From Roseicyclus sp. (GTDB lineage: Bacteria; Pseudomonadota; Alphaproteobacteria; Rhodobacterales; Rhodobacteraceae), in NCBI RefSeq assembly GCF_018402035.1, contig NZ_JAGYJN010000003.1:186001-250000 (forward strand): a stretch of DNA of 64,000 bases, given 5' to 3'. A program made the translations under genes and the position numbers. Below the pieces are notes generated by a model, which saw only the letters and a program-made list of their open reading frames with translations, ran no database searches and had not been told where the DNA came from. Position 1 is the first letter of the stretch; every line of letters begins with the position of its first letter. This document shows positions 54,531-63,776 of this stretch, in pieces.

Positions 54531-55757
54531 TTAGCCTTTGGTACGGCGGTTGCGCGACGCGATCAGTTTCAGCCGCAGCGCGTTGAGCTGGATAAAGCCC
54601 TGCGCATCCTTTTGATCATAGGCGCCGGCATCTTCTTCAAAGGTCACATGCGCCTCGGAATAAAGGCTGTGATCCGACCAACGCGCGACGGTGCGGGCGT
54701 GACCCTTGTAAAGCTTCACGCGCACCGTGCCGCTGACATGCTCTTGGCTTTTGTCGATCAGCGCTTGCAGCATCTCGCGCTCGGGCGAGAACCAAAAGCC
54801 GTTATAGATCAGCTCTGCATAGCGGGGCATGATGCTGTCTTTCAGATGGCCCGCGCCGCTATCAAGCGTGATCTGTTCGATCCCGCGATGCGCCTCGAGC
54901 AGGATCGTGCCGCCGGGGGTTTCATAGACGCCGCGCGACTTCATCCCGACAAAGCGGTTTTCCACGAGGTCGAGGCGGCCAACGCCATGCTTGCCGCCAA
55001 GCTCATTCAGCTTGGTCAGGATCGTGGCGGGCGACATCGCCACGCCGTTGATCGCCACCGCATCGCCGCGCTCAAAGGTGATTTCCACCATTTCGGGGGT
55101 ATCCGGCGCATCCTCGGGGTTGGTGGTGCGCTGATAGACGTAATCGGGCGGCTCTTGTCCGGGGTTTTCCAGCACCTTGCCCTCGGACGAGGTGTGCAGC
55201 AGGTTCGCATCGACGCTGAACGGTGCCTCGCCGCGCTTGTCCTTGGCGATGGGGATCTGGTTCGCCTCGGCAAATTCCAACAGCTTGGTGCGCGAGGTCA
55301 GATCCCAGAGCCGCCAGGGCGCGATCACCTTGATCTCGGGGTTCAGCGCATAGGCGCTGAGTTCGAACCGCACCTGATCATTGCCCTTGCCGGTTGCGCC
55401 ATGGCTGACCGCATCGGCGCCTGTCATCGCCGCAATCTCGACCAGCCGCTTGGAGATGAGGGGCCGCGCAATCGAGGTGCCGAGCAGGTAAAGCCCCTCG
55501 TAAAGCGCATTGGCGCGGAACATCGGGAAGACGAAATCGCGCACGAATTCTTCGCGTAGATCTTCGATGAAGATATTCGCGGGCGCGATGCCCAGCATCT
55601 CGGCCTTGGCGCGGGCGGGTTCCAACTCTTCGCCCTGACCCAGATCGGCGGTGAAGGTCACGACCTCGCAACCATATTCGGTTTGCAGCCATTTCAGGAT
55701 GATCGAGGTGTCAAGACCGCCGGAATAGGCAAGAACAACCTTCTTGGGTGCGAACAT
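54531..55757 (-). CDS. argG: Argininosuccinate synthase
   Basis: A 408-aa ATP-dependent ligase joining citrulline and aspartate in arginine synthesis. Seen: the PP-loop [55 protein letters not shown] and [20 protein letters not shown]. Length matches the family. It is divergent from ilvA across about 120 bases that must hold both promoters. Confidence 0.97.
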   Translation of the reverse strand: MFAPKKVVLAYSGGLDTSIILKWLQTEYGCEVVTFTADLGQGEELEPARAKAEMLGIAPANIFIEDLREEFVRDFVFPMFRANALYEGLYLLGTSIARPLISKRLVEIAAMTGADAVSHGATGKGNDQVRFELSAYALNPEIKVIAPWRLWDLTSRTKLLEFAEANQIPIAKDKRGEAPFSVDANLLHTSSEGKVLENPGQEPPDYVYQRTTNPEDAPDTPEMVEITFERGDAVAINGVAMSPATILTKLNELGGKHGVGRLDLVENRFVGMKSRGVYETPGGTILLEAHRGIEQITLDSGAGHLKDSIMPRYAELIYNGFWFSPEREMLQALIDKSQEHVSGTVRVKLYKGHARTVARWSDHSLYSEAHVTFEEDAGAYDQKDAQGFIQLNALRLKLIASRNRRTKG

Positions 55758-55878
55758 GGACAGGCTCCATCAGATGCGGGAATAACGGCGCGGCGATATC
55801 GGGTTTTCGCAGCAGGGGCAAGGTGAGCGGCGATAACTGGCGCTGGACTTGCGCCACGAGTTGCGGCACGCCAATGGA

Positions 55879-57126
55879 ATGAATGATTTCGTAGACAACG
55901 CCCGGGCCACGACACGCGCTTTGCGTGATTTGTTTCCGCCTACACCACTTCAGCGCAACGCCCATCTTTCCGAACGTTTCGGGGCCGATATCTGGCTAAA
56001 GCGCGAGGATTTGTCGCCAGTGCGCTCATACAAGCTGCGCGGTGCGTTCAATGCGATGCGCAAGGCGCTGGCCATTGATCCCACGCGGCGCGATTTCATC
56101 TGCGCCTCGGCTGGCAATCACGCGCAAGGCGTGGCCTTTGTCTGCGCGCATTTCGGGGTGCGCGGGCGCATCTTCATGCCCGTGACCACGCCCGAGCAGA
56201 AGATCATGAAAACCCGCACATTCGGCGCAGGCACGGTCGAGATCGTGCTCACGGGCGACTTCTTCGACGAGACATTGGCCGCCGCCAAGGCGGAATGTGC
56301 GAAGACGGGCGCGCATTTCCTGTCGCCCTTCGACGATGCCGATGTGATCGAGGGTCAAGCCTCGGTCGCGGTCGAGATGCTTGATGAAATGGGCCACGCG
56401 CCTGATCGGTTGATCTTGCCTGTTGGCGGCGGCGGGCTTTCGGCGGGGATGATCTCCTATCTCGATGCGGTGGGTGCCAAGACCGCGCTGACGCTGGTGG
56501 AACCCGCCGGTGGCGCCAGCCTGACCGCTGCGTTGGCCCATGGCGCACCTACGACGGTGCCGATCACCGATACTTTTGTCGATGGCGCGGCGGTGGCGCG
56601 GATTGGCAATTTGACCTTCGCGGCCTTGCGCAATGTCGCGCCGCAAGATGTGTTGATCGCGCCTGAAAACCGCATCTGCATCACCATTCAAGAGATGCTG
56701 AATGTCGAGGGCATCGTGTTGGAACCCGCCGGCGCGCTGTCGGTGGATGTGCTGGCCGAAATGCGCGATCAGATTGCGGGGCAAACGGTGGTCTGCGTGA
56801 CATCTGGGGGGAATTTCGATTTCGAACGCCTGCCCGAGGTCAAGGAACGCGCGCGCAAATGGCAGGGGTTGAAGAAGTACTTCATCCTGCGCCTGCCGCA
56901 GCGCCCCGGCGCGCTGCGCGATTTCCTTGATATGTTGGGGCCGGGCGATGACATCGCGCGGTTTGAATATCTCAAGAAGAACAGCCGCAACTTCGGCTCG
57001 GTGTTGATCGGGATCGAAACCGATGATCCGGCAAATTTCGACCGGATCGTTGAACGCGTCACCGCGCGCGGTTTTGGGTTCCGCGACATCTCGCAAGATG
57101 AGGTTTTGTCGGATTTCCTGATCTGA
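55879..57126 (+). CDS. ilvA: Threonine ammonia-lyase (biosynthetic-type, single ACT-like domain)
   Basis: A 415-aa PLP enzyme converting threonine to 2-oxobutanoate for isoleucine. Seen: REDLSPVRSYKLRGAFNAM with the PLP lysine, SAGNHAQGVAFVC, the phosphate loop VGGGGLSAGM and a C-terminal ACT-like domain (KYFILRLPQRPGALRDFLDM). A single regulatory domain suggests allosteric control different from the two-domain E. coli enzyme. ATG 55879 is used; the nearby upstream sequence has only a weak ribosome site. Confidence 0.93.
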   Translation: MNDFVDNARATTRALRDLFPPTPLQRNAHLSERFGADIWLKREDLSPVRSYKLRGAFNAMRKALAIDPTRRDFICASAGNHAQGVAFVCAHFGVRGRIFMPVTTPEQKIMKTRTFGAGTVEIVLTGDFFDETLAAAKAECAKTGAHFLSPFDDADVIEGQASVAVEMLDEMGHAPDRLILPVGGGGLSAGMISYLDAVGAKTALTLVEPAGGASLTAALAHGAPTTVPITDTFVDGAAVARIGNLTFAALRNVAPQDVLIAPENRICITIQEMLNVEGIVLEPAGALSVDVLAEMRDQIAGQTVVCVTSGGNFDFERLPEVKERARKWQGLKKYFILRLPQRPGALRDFLDMLGPGDDIARFEYLKKNSRNFGSVLIGIETDDPANFDRIVERVTARGFGFRDISQDEVLSDFLI

Positions 57127-57135
57127 GGCGCGGCG

Positions 57136-57462
57136 CTAAACGGAATTGCCAAGGCCGGGGATTTCGGTCGCGATGGCGATCATGGCGGCGGCAAAAGCAT
57201 CGGCGACAGCGGCCACATCGGGGGGCATACCCGCGCGGCATGCCGCCTCGCCCGCGTTGCAGGCCGCGACCATGTCAGACAAGCCCAGATTGGCCGCACT
57301 GCCGCGCAGAAAATGAAAATCCTCCGCCGTGGCGGCGGTGGGGTCGGCGGCCATGCTCACCAGACGATCGCGCATCTCGGTCATGAAAAGATGGGCAACA
57401 TCGGTAAAATCCGCAGCCCCGATATCGTTGCGCAGATCATTTAATCTGGTCCAATCGATCAT
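57136..57462 (-). CDS. Histidine phosphotransfer (Hpt) domain protein
   Basis: A 108-aa all-helical protein with the Hpt motif DFHFLRGSAANLGLSDMVAA; the histidine in this motif is the expected phosphate acceptor. It consists of little besides the Hpt domain. Across a 152-base spacer the opposite strand carries a receiver-PP2C protein, so the two likely form the later steps of one phosphorelay. The kinase is not in the window. Confidence 0.85.
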   Translation of the reverse strand: MIDWTRLNDLRNDIGAADFTDVAHLFMTEMRDRLVSMAADPTAATAEDFHFLRGSAANLGLSDMVAACNAGEAACRAGMPPDVAAVADAFAAAMIAIATEIPGLGNSV

Positions 57463-57614
57463 ATTCTTGCCTGTCTTGCCATTCGCCCTTTGGTTAGGCC
57501 CGCCCGCTTAACAAGGGCTTGCGATCTGACGCCGCGATCCATTGCATTGTCAGGTTCATCCCGCGTTAACCCGCGTGGGTGCAGGTGGGCCATCATCGCG
57601 CAAGGCAGACCGAC

Positions 57615-58889
57615 ATGTTGCATCTTCCCAACCGCCTGACATGGCCCCGCACGGATGTGGCTACTCAGCCGCCAAAGGTTCTGTTGCTTGATGATAGCCG
57701 CGCCCAGCGGATGCTTTTGCGCGCCCTTTTGCGTCGCTGGGGTCATGAGGTGGTGGAATGTGCCACGCCCGAAGCAGCCTTGGCCGCCGCGACCGATCCC
57801 GAGATCGGGCTGGTGATCAGCGATTGGGTGATGCCCGGCCTGACCGGGCCGGAATTCTGTCGCCGCCTGCGCGCGCTCAAGCGCGAGGGGTATGTTTATG
57901 TCATCTTACTCACCTCGCGCAGCGAAGATGGCGCGCTGACCGAAGGGTTGGACGCAGGGGCCGATGATTTCCTGACAAAGCCCGTGCGCCCGCCCGAATT
58001 GCGCGCGCGCCTGACTGCCGGGGAACGGATCGTGGCGATGCAGCGCGATCTGGTACAGAAAAACCAGCTTTTGTCGGGTGCTTTGGGCGAGTTGCGCACG
58101 CTTTACGACGCGCTCGACCATGATCTGGACGAGGCGCGGCGGCTGCAATGCGCCCAGATGCAAGAGCGGTTTCGCCGCTTTGGCCATGTCGATGTTTCGC
58201 TGTGGCTCAAGGCTTCGGGCCATATCGGCGGCGATATGGTCGGCTGTTTCCCGGTCGATGATCGCACGGTGGGTTTGTTTGGGCTCGATGTCTCGGGGCA
58301 TGGGGTGGCGGCGGCGATGATCGCGGCGCGTGTGGCCGGTATCTTGAGTGCGGCGACCCCTGACCAGAATATCGCCCTGACCCGTGGGCGTGACGGCGCG
58401 CTTTGCGCCTTGGCCCCGCATGACGCCGCCGCAAGGTTGAACCAGATGATCTTGAACGAGATGCGGTCCGAGCGGTACTTCACCCTTGCGCTGGGCTTTC
58501 TCGATTTGCCCACGGGGCAGTTTCAACTGGTGCAGGCGGGCCATCCCCATCCGCTGATCCTGCGCGCTGATGGGCAGTGCGAATGGGTGGGCGCGGGCGG
58601 GCTTCCCATCGGGCTCATCGACGGGGCGGCCTATGACAGCACGCAGATGCAACTTGCGCCGGGTGATCGGATGCTCATCTGTTCTGACGGGTTGATCGAA
58701 TGCCCCAACCCCCAGGGCCAAACGCTGGACGAGGGCGGGCTGATCGACCTTGTGCGGCAATGCGCCCATCTGCGCGGTCCACGCTTTTTCGCAGCGCTCG
58801 AGGCGGCGCTGGCGCGGTTTGCGGGAACCGCCGTGTTTCCCGACGATGTTTCGGCCGTATTGGTCGAGGTTCACGGCCCGCGCGCCTAG
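57615..58889 (+). CDS. Response regulator with C-terminal PP2C (SpoIIE/RsbU-type) phosphatase domain
   Basis: A 424-aa protein. Residues about 20-135 are a receiver domain (KVLLLDDSRAQRML, phospho-acceptor in LVISDWVMPGLTG, LLTSRS, FLTKPV). A short coiled coil (residues about 150-185) leads into a SpoIIE-type PP2C phosphatase with GHIGGDMVGCFPVDD, FGLDVSGHGVAAAM, QAGHPHPLIL and ICSDGLIECPN. Such proteins dephosphorylate anti-sigma-factor antagonists in response to a phosphorelay. No STAS or anti-sigma partner is adjacent. It ends tail-to-tail with a Nudix gene over CTAG. Confidence 0.9.
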   Translation: MLHLPNRLTWPRTDVATQPPKVLLLDDSRAQRMLLRALLRRWGHEVVECATPEAALAAATDPEIGLVISDWVMPGLTGPEFCRRLRALKREGYVYVILLTSRSEDGALTEGLDAGADDFLTKPVRPPELRARLTAGERIVAMQRDLVQKNQLLSGALGELRTLYDALDHDLDEARRLQCAQMQERFRRFGHVDVSLWLKASGHIGGDMVGCFPVDDRTVGLFGLDVSGHGVAAAMIAARVAGILSAATPDQNIALTRGRDGALCALAPHDAAARLNQMILNEMRSERYFTLALGFLDLPTGQFQLVQAGHPHPLILRADGQCEWVGAGGLPIGLIDGAAYDSTQMQLAPGDRMLICSDGLIECPNPQGQTLDEGGLIDLVRQCAHLRGPRFFAALEAALARFAGTAVFPDDVSAVLVEVHGPRA

Positions 58890-59335
58890 CGCCTGTGTTC
58901 GCCCCAGACCTGACGCAGGAAATGGCGATCACCCGACACGGCCAGACGCTCGGCTGCGACATCCCATGGCAAGAACACCGCGCTATGGCCTGCCTCGGTC
59001 GGGTCGCCACGGCGCGGCCCCAGCCGGGCGTAATAGATATGGCACAGCTTTTGGGCATGCATGTCGTATTCGGGCATGTAGACATAGCGGTGGAACATCC
59101 CCAGCCGCCGGGCTGTATGGATGCGGTAGCCGGTTTCCTCCATCACCTCGCGGTAGAGCGCGCGCAGGGGTGGCTCTCCGGGGTCGATCCCCCCGCCGGG
59201 CAGTTGCAACTCTGGCCGCGGCTCTTCTTGAAAGGTGGCAAGGATGCCGTCGCCCGCATCGATCACGGCATAGACGCCGGGGCGGGGAGTGTAGTGGCGG
59301 CCCGGCTCGGGCCAATGGCCAAAACGTCTGTTCAT
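58886..59335 (-). CDS. Nudix hydrolase
   Basis: A 149-aa protein with the Nudix box GGGIDPGEPPLRALYREV followed by MEETGY, and the beginning RPGVYAVIDAGDGILATFQE. The YMPEYDMHAQKLCHIYYARL region is common in this branch. The substrate is unknown. GAGG lies close upstream of ATG 59335. Its stop shares CTAG with the converging phosphatase gene. Confidence 0.88.
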   Translation of the reverse strand: MNRRFGHWPEPGRHYTPRPGVYAVIDAGDGILATFQEEPRPELQLPGGGIDPGEPPLRALYREVMEETGYRIHTARRLGMFHRYVYMPEYDMHAQKLCHIYYARLGPRRGDPTEAGHSAVFLPWDVAAERLAVSGDRHFLRQVWGEHRR

Positions 59336-59425
59336 CGCAGCCTCATGTTGTTTGAAGCCTTGTGCCAGATGGGGCGCTTTGGGGAAATCCCCCCTCTCGC
59401 CAAAAGCGGGGCCTTGGGCTAAGGG

Positions 59426-60397
59426 ATGGCCATGACCGAAGATCAGAACAACGCCATCCGCGCGACCGCCACCCGTGTGCTGCAAACCGAAGGTGCAGCG
59501 GTAAGTGCCATGGCCAATGCGCTTCCCGCAGATTTCGCCGATGCGGTCAGCGCGATCCTTGCCACCAAGGGGCGTGTGATCTTGTCGGGGATCGGCAAGT
59601 CCGGCCATATCGCGCGCAAGATCAGCTCGACCTTTGCATCGACCGGGACACCCTCGGCCTTTGTCCATCCGGCCGAGGCCAGCCATGGCGATCTGGGCAT
59701 GGTCATGCCGGGCGATCTGACCATTTTGATCTCGAATTCCGGCGAGACCGCCGAGCTACGCGATATGGTCGCTCATGTTGCGCGTTTTGCTATTCCGATG
59801 GTGGCCATCTCGGGGCGGGCCGACAGCACCTTGATGCGCGCGGCCGATTACCGGTTGTTGCTGCCCCCCGCGCCCGAGGCTTGCGTGATCGGCATGGCGC
59901 CCACCACCTCGACCACGCTGACGCTGGCCTTGGGTGATGCGCTGGCGGTGGCGGTGATGGAACAACGCGGCTTTTTGCCGGAGAATTTCCGCACTTTCCA
60001 TCCCGGCGGCAAGCTGGGCGCACAGCTTTCCAAGGTGGCGCAGCTGATGCATGCGGGTGCGGCCCTGCCGCTCGTGGCCGCTGACGCACCCATGGCCGAG
60101 ACTTTGATCGTGATGAGTGAAAAAAGTTTCGGCATCGCCGGTGTCGTGGATGGCGGGCGGCTTGTTGGTGTGATCTCGGATGGCGATCTGCGGCGCAATA
60201 TCGACCATCTGATGGCGCGCACCGCCGGACAGGTCGCCACCCGCAACCCGCGCGTGATCGGGGCCGATGATCTGGCGGCCGAGGCGATGGCCGTGATGTC
60301 GGCCAATCGCATCACAGCGCTTTTCGTCGTCGATGACACGGGCGCGCCTGTGGGCCTCTTGCATCTGCATGACTGCTTGCGCGCTGGGATCGCCTAA
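59426..60397 (+). CDS. kdsD: Arabinose-5-phosphate isomerase (KdsD/KpsF/GutQ family)
   Basis: A 323-aa enzyme converting ribulose-5-phosphate to arabinose-5-phosphate, the first step toward Kdo. Seen: a SIS domain (VILSGIGKSGHIARKISSTF, HPAEASHGDLGM, ISNSGETAEL) and two C-terminal CBS domains (EKSFGIAGVVDGGRLVGVIS, ANRITALFVVDDTGAPVG). Kdo is needed for both LPS and the linker of group 2-type capsules; the neighbouring epimerase and kpsD genes favour capsule. Two alternating inverted repeats lie in the 90-base spacer before it. Confidence 0.93.
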   Translation: MAMTEDQNNAIRATATRVLQTEGAAVSAMANALPADFADAVSAILATKGRVILSGIGKSGHIARKISSTFASTGTPSAFVHPAEASHGDLGMVMPGDLTILISNSGETAELRDMVAHVARFAIPMVAISGRADSTLMRAADYRLLLPPAPEACVIGMAPTTSTTLTLALGDALAVAVMEQRGFLPENFRTFHPGGKLGAQLSKVAQLMHAGAALPLVAADAPMAETLIVMSEKSFGIAGVVDGGRLVGVISDGDLRRNIDHLMARTAGQVATRNPRVIGADDLAAEAMAVMSANRITALFVVDDTGAPVGLLHLHDCLRAGIA

Positions 60398-60402
60398 GGC
60401 GC

Positions 60403-61419
60403 TCAGACCCGGTAATAATCGCGGTACCATTCCACGAAACGCGCCACACCTTCGGCCACCTGCGTCTTGGGGCGGTGGCCTGTAAGGCTTTGCAACAGTG
60501 ATGCATCGGCCCAAGTGGCGGGGACATCGCCGGGCTGCATCGCCATCAGGTTGCGGATCGCGGTTTTGCCTGTTGCCGCTTCAATCGCGGCGATGAAATC
60601 GGTCAGTGCGACGCTTTCGGAATTGCCGATATTGACCACGCGGTAGGGTGCGACCGGGCTTAGGCTGTCGCCCGGCGCGATATCGGCTGCACTGGCGGGG
60701 CGCTGCGGCACCGCATCGATCAATCCGATGATGCCAGCGACCAGATCGTCGATATAGGTGAAATCGCGGCGCATATCGCCGTGGTTATAGACGTCGATAG
60801 GCTGCCCTGCGAGAATCGCCTTGGTGAATTTGATCGGCGCCATGTCGGGCCGCCCCCATGGCCCGTAAACAGTGAAAAACCGGAACATCGTGACCCGAAG
60901 ATCGTAAAGATGGGCGTAGCTATGGGCCATCGCCTCATTCGCCTTTTTGGTGGCGGCGTAGAACGACATCTGGGTGTCGGCCTTTTGCGTCTCGGCATAG
61001 GGCATGTCGGTATTGGCACCATAGACCGATGAGGTCGAGGCCAGAAGGCTATGTTTGGGCGGCACGGCGCGGATCGCTTCGAGCAGGCGGAAGGTGCCGA
61101 TCAAATTCGCCTCGACATAGCTTTCGGGGTTGTCGATGGAATGGCGCACGCCCGCTTGGGCGGCCAGATGGATCACCGCATCGGGGCGAAAATCGGCCAT
61201 CATGTCACGAAGTACGCCCGGTGCCTCGATCCGGTCGTTGACGGTGCGAAACCCGGCATTCTGCGACAGCATCGCCTGACGCCGCTCTTTCAGCGCGACG
61301 TCGTAGTAATCGGTCATGGCGTCGATGCCCAACACCTCCCAGCCGGCGGCGAGGAGTTGGCGGCTCAGGTGAAAGCCGATGAAACCCGACGAGCCGGTGA
61401 CCAATGCTTTGCGTGTCAT
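60403..61419 (-). CDS. NAD-dependent epimerase, probable UDP-glucuronate 4-epimerase
   Basis: A 338-aa short-chain dehydrogenase/reductase. Seen: ALVTGSSGFIGFHLSRQLL (NAD-binding), VIHLAAQAGVRHSIDNPESY, the catalytic STSSVYG...SFYAATKKANE (SYK-type) and FRFFTVYGPWGRPDMA, which together resemble UDP-GlcA 4-epimerases that make UDP-GalA. It overlaps the galE stop (ATGA) and is co-transcribed with it. Other UDP-hexuronate epimerases are possible. Confidence 0.85.
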   Translation of the reverse strand: MTRKALVTGSSGFIGFHLSRQLLAAGWEVLGIDAMTDYYDVALKERRQAMLSQNAGFRTVNDRIEAPGVLRDMMADFRPDAVIHLAAQAGVRHSIDNPESYVEANLIGTFRLLEAIRAVPPKHSLLASTSSVYGANTDMPYAETQKADTQMSFYAATKKANEAMAHSYAHLYDLRVTMFRFFTVYGPWGRPDMAPIKFTKAILAGQPIDVYNHGDMRRDFTYIDDLVAGIIGLIDAVPQRPASAADIAPGDSLSPVAPYRVVNIGNSESVALTDFIAAIEAATGKTAIRNLMAMQPGDVPATWADASLLQSLTGHRPKTQVAEGVARFVEWYRDYYRV

Positions 61420-62429
61420 GCCCCACCCGCCATGTTCGAAACCCATTTCCACGAGCTTGCGCACATTTCATCCAGCCCCTTTTCGGTCTGAAACCCAAGC
61501 ACCTCGGCCGCGCGGTCGGCGCGCGCCACGTAAATCGGCACATCGCCGGGGCGGCGGTCGGTGATCACATGGGGCAGATCGCGATTGGAAGCGCGCCGAT
61601 AGGCGGCGATGACCTCAAGCACCGAGTAGCCGCGCCCGGTGCCAAGGTTCACGACATGCCCTTGGCCTGTCGACAACAGCTTTTCCAGCGAGAGCACATG
61701 GCCGCGCGCCAAATCCTCGACATGGATATAGTCGCGCACGCCGGTGCCATCTGGCGTGTCGTAATCATTGCCGAACACGCTGATACGGGGCAATTCGCCA
61801 AGCGCTACTTTGGCGACGAAAGGCATCAGATTGTTGGGAATATCGCGCGGGTCTTCGCCGATCAGCGCCGAGCCATGCGCGCCGGCCGGATTGAAATAGC
61901 GCAAGATCCCCACCGCCCATTCCGGGTTGGCGGCTTGCAGCCAGCCCAGCATTTGCTCGCCCATGATCTTGGTCTGGCCGTAAGGGTTCATTGCGCGAAA
62001 GGGGGCAGTTTCGGCTGTCGGTGCCTCATCGGGCACTCCATAGACCGTGGCGGATGAGGAAAACACCAATCGGCGGCAACCAGCCGCCTCCATCGCGTGC
62101 AACAGCGTGGTCAGCCCCCCGATATTCACATCGAAGTAATCAAGCGGGCGGGCCATGCTTTCGCCAACCGCCTTGAGCGCTGCAAAATGCACCACCGCAT
62201 CGATGGCCTGCGTCTTGAATATCGCGGCCAAGGTGGCGGGGTCGCGCACATCACCCTCGATCATCTTCGTCGGTTTTCCGGTGATCTGTTCCAACCGCTC
62301 GGGCACCGCGCGGCGCGCATTCGAGAAATTGTCAAGAATCACAACATCATGCCCTGCCGCAACCAGCGCGACATGGGTGTGAGACCCGATATAGCCGGCG
62401 CCGCCGGTCAGGAGGATACGAGATGCCAT
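61416..62429 (-). CDS. galE: UDP-glucose 4-epimerase
   Basis: A 337-aa SDR enzyme interconverting UDP-Glc and UDP-Gal. Seen: ILLTGGAGYIGSHTHVALV, VVHFAALKAVGESMARPLDY, VFSSSATVYG, NPYGQTKIMGEQML, and NPAGAHGSALIGEDP, all GalE hallmarks. It supplies UDP-Gal for surface glycan. It is divergent from kpsD across a 222-base AT-containing spacer that probably holds both promoters. Confidence 0.95.
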   Translation of the reverse strand: MASRILLTGGAGYIGSHTHVALVAAGHDVVILDNFSNARRAVPERLEQITGKPTKMIEGDVRDPATLAAIFKTQAIDAVVHFAALKAVGESMARPLDYFDVNIGGLTTLLHAMEAAGCRRLVFSSSATVYGVPDEAPTAETAPFRAMNPYGQTKIMGEQMLGWLQAANPEWAVGILRYFNPAGAHGSALIGEDPRDIPNNLMPFVAKVALGELPRISVFGNDYDTPDGTGVRDYIHVEDLARGHVLSLEKLLSTGQGHVVNLGTGRGYSVLEVIAAYRRASNRDLPHVITDRRPGDVPIYVARADRAAEVLGFQTEKGLDEMCASSWKWVSNMAGGA

Positions 62430-62651
62430 GATGCCAGATGATCGTTAATTTGGCCGGACGCAAACATGCTTTGGCGGTTGGTTTCAAGGTAAAGATGCAC
62501 CCAAGCGAGGGGCCGCAACGCTTTTCGCGGCACCGCATGGGCAAAGCGGCGGGGCATTTCTGCATCTTCTTTCGATAATTTATGTGACGAAAGTTGATAT
62601 TGTGGCTGGGCTGCGTAAACAAGTGCGCAAGCATCTTGGGGCAGGGCGCAT

Positions 62652-63776
62652 ATGGCATATTCTCGAATTCGCGGCGTTTTGGCCTGTGCACTGATCGTTT
62701 TCGGGCTTGCGGGTTGCGAGGTTCTGCCGCGTGGTGCCGCCGTTGAGCGCGAGATTGTCAAAGCCGCCACGGGCGAGCCGACCGATTTCGCCGTGCATGC
62801 CGTGACGCGCGACTTTCTTGCTGATCTTGCGGCTTGGCCCAACCCACAGGCCGCGCATCTTGGCTGGATACCCGCCAGCGGCGGTGCGCGCACACAGGTG
62901 ATCGCCGTCGGTGACACGCTCGAGATCACGATTTGGGACAGTAGCGATAGCTCGCTTTTGTCAACGCCCGGCCAGCGCGCGGTGCAGATCCAAGCGTTGG
63001 AAGTGGCACCCGATGGCACGATCTTTTTGCCCTATGTGGGTGATACGCGTGTGGCGGGGATGACGCTTCAGGTTGCGCGCCAAACCCTGCAAGAGGCGAT
63101 CAACCCCATCGTGCCATCCTCGCAGGTGCAGCTTGCCATGGCCGAAGGGCGGGGCAATTCCGTCGATCTGATCGGCGGGGTCGCGGCACCCGGATCATAT
63201 CCGATGCCTGATCGCAATTTCACGCTGCTTAACCTGATTGCCTTGGGTGGCGGTGTGCAAACCGCGCTGACCAATCCACAGGTCCGGCTGATCCGCGCCG
63301 GTGACATTTACGGCACATCGATTGCCCGGCTTTACGCCAATCCACAGCTTGATACGCTGCTGCGCGGTGGCGACCGGGTGATCGTGGAAGAGGATCGGCG
63401 CTATTTCCTATCGCTTGGTGCGGCCGGGCAGCAAAACCAGCATCGCTTTGTCCAAGATGAGCTAAGCGCGCTGGATGCGATCTCGATCATTGGCGGGGTG
63501 CAAAGCGGCCGGGGCAATCCGGGCGGTGTCTTGGTCTTGCGCGAATATCCCCAAAGCGCGCTGCGCCTTGACGGGGCGGGGCCAGATCAGTCGCGCGTGG
63601 TTTTCACGCTTGACCTGACATCGGCCGATGGCTTGTTCAGCGCGCGCAACTTCCACCTTGCCCAAGGTGATCTGGTGCTTGTCACCGAAAGCCCGATTAC
63701 ATCGGTCCAGACCATCTTTGGCCTTGTCGGCGCGGTCTTTGGGCTGGCCAATCAATCAAGCAGTTTGGCCAATTGA
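62652..63776 (+). CDS. kpsD: Polysaccharide export outer-membrane lipoprotein (KpsD/Wza-like)
   Basis: A 374-aa exported lipoprotein: signal peptide with lipobox (LACALIVFGLAGC), a Poly_export domain (VIAVGDTLEITIWDSSDSS, VAPDGTIFLPYVGDTRVAG) and SLBB-type segments (VDLIGGVAAPGSYPMPDRNF, LIALGGGVQTALT). It forms the outer-membrane channel that completes KpsE/KpsM/KpsT export. No cytoplasmic kinase-type partner is present, in keeping with an ABC-type system. The end overlaps the next gene, on the other strand, by 21 bases. Confidence 0.92.
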   Translation: MAYSRIRGVLACALIVFGLAGCEVLPRGAAVEREIVKAATGEPTDFAVHAVTRDFLADLAAWPNPQAAHLGWIPASGGARTQVIAVGDTLEITIWDSSDSSLLSTPGQRAVQIQALEVAPDGTIFLPYVGDTRVAGMTLQVARQTLQEAINPIVPSSQVQLAMAEGRGNSVDLIGGVAAPGSYPMPDRNFTLLNLIALGGGVQTALTNPQVRLIRAGDIYGTSIARLYANPQLDTLLRGGDRVIVEEDRRYFLSLGAAGQQNQHRFVQDELSALDAISIIGGVQSGRGNPGGVLVLREYPQSALRLDGAGPDQSRVVFTLDLTSADGLFSARNFHLAQGDLVLVTESPITSVQTIFGLVGAVFGLANQSSSLAN

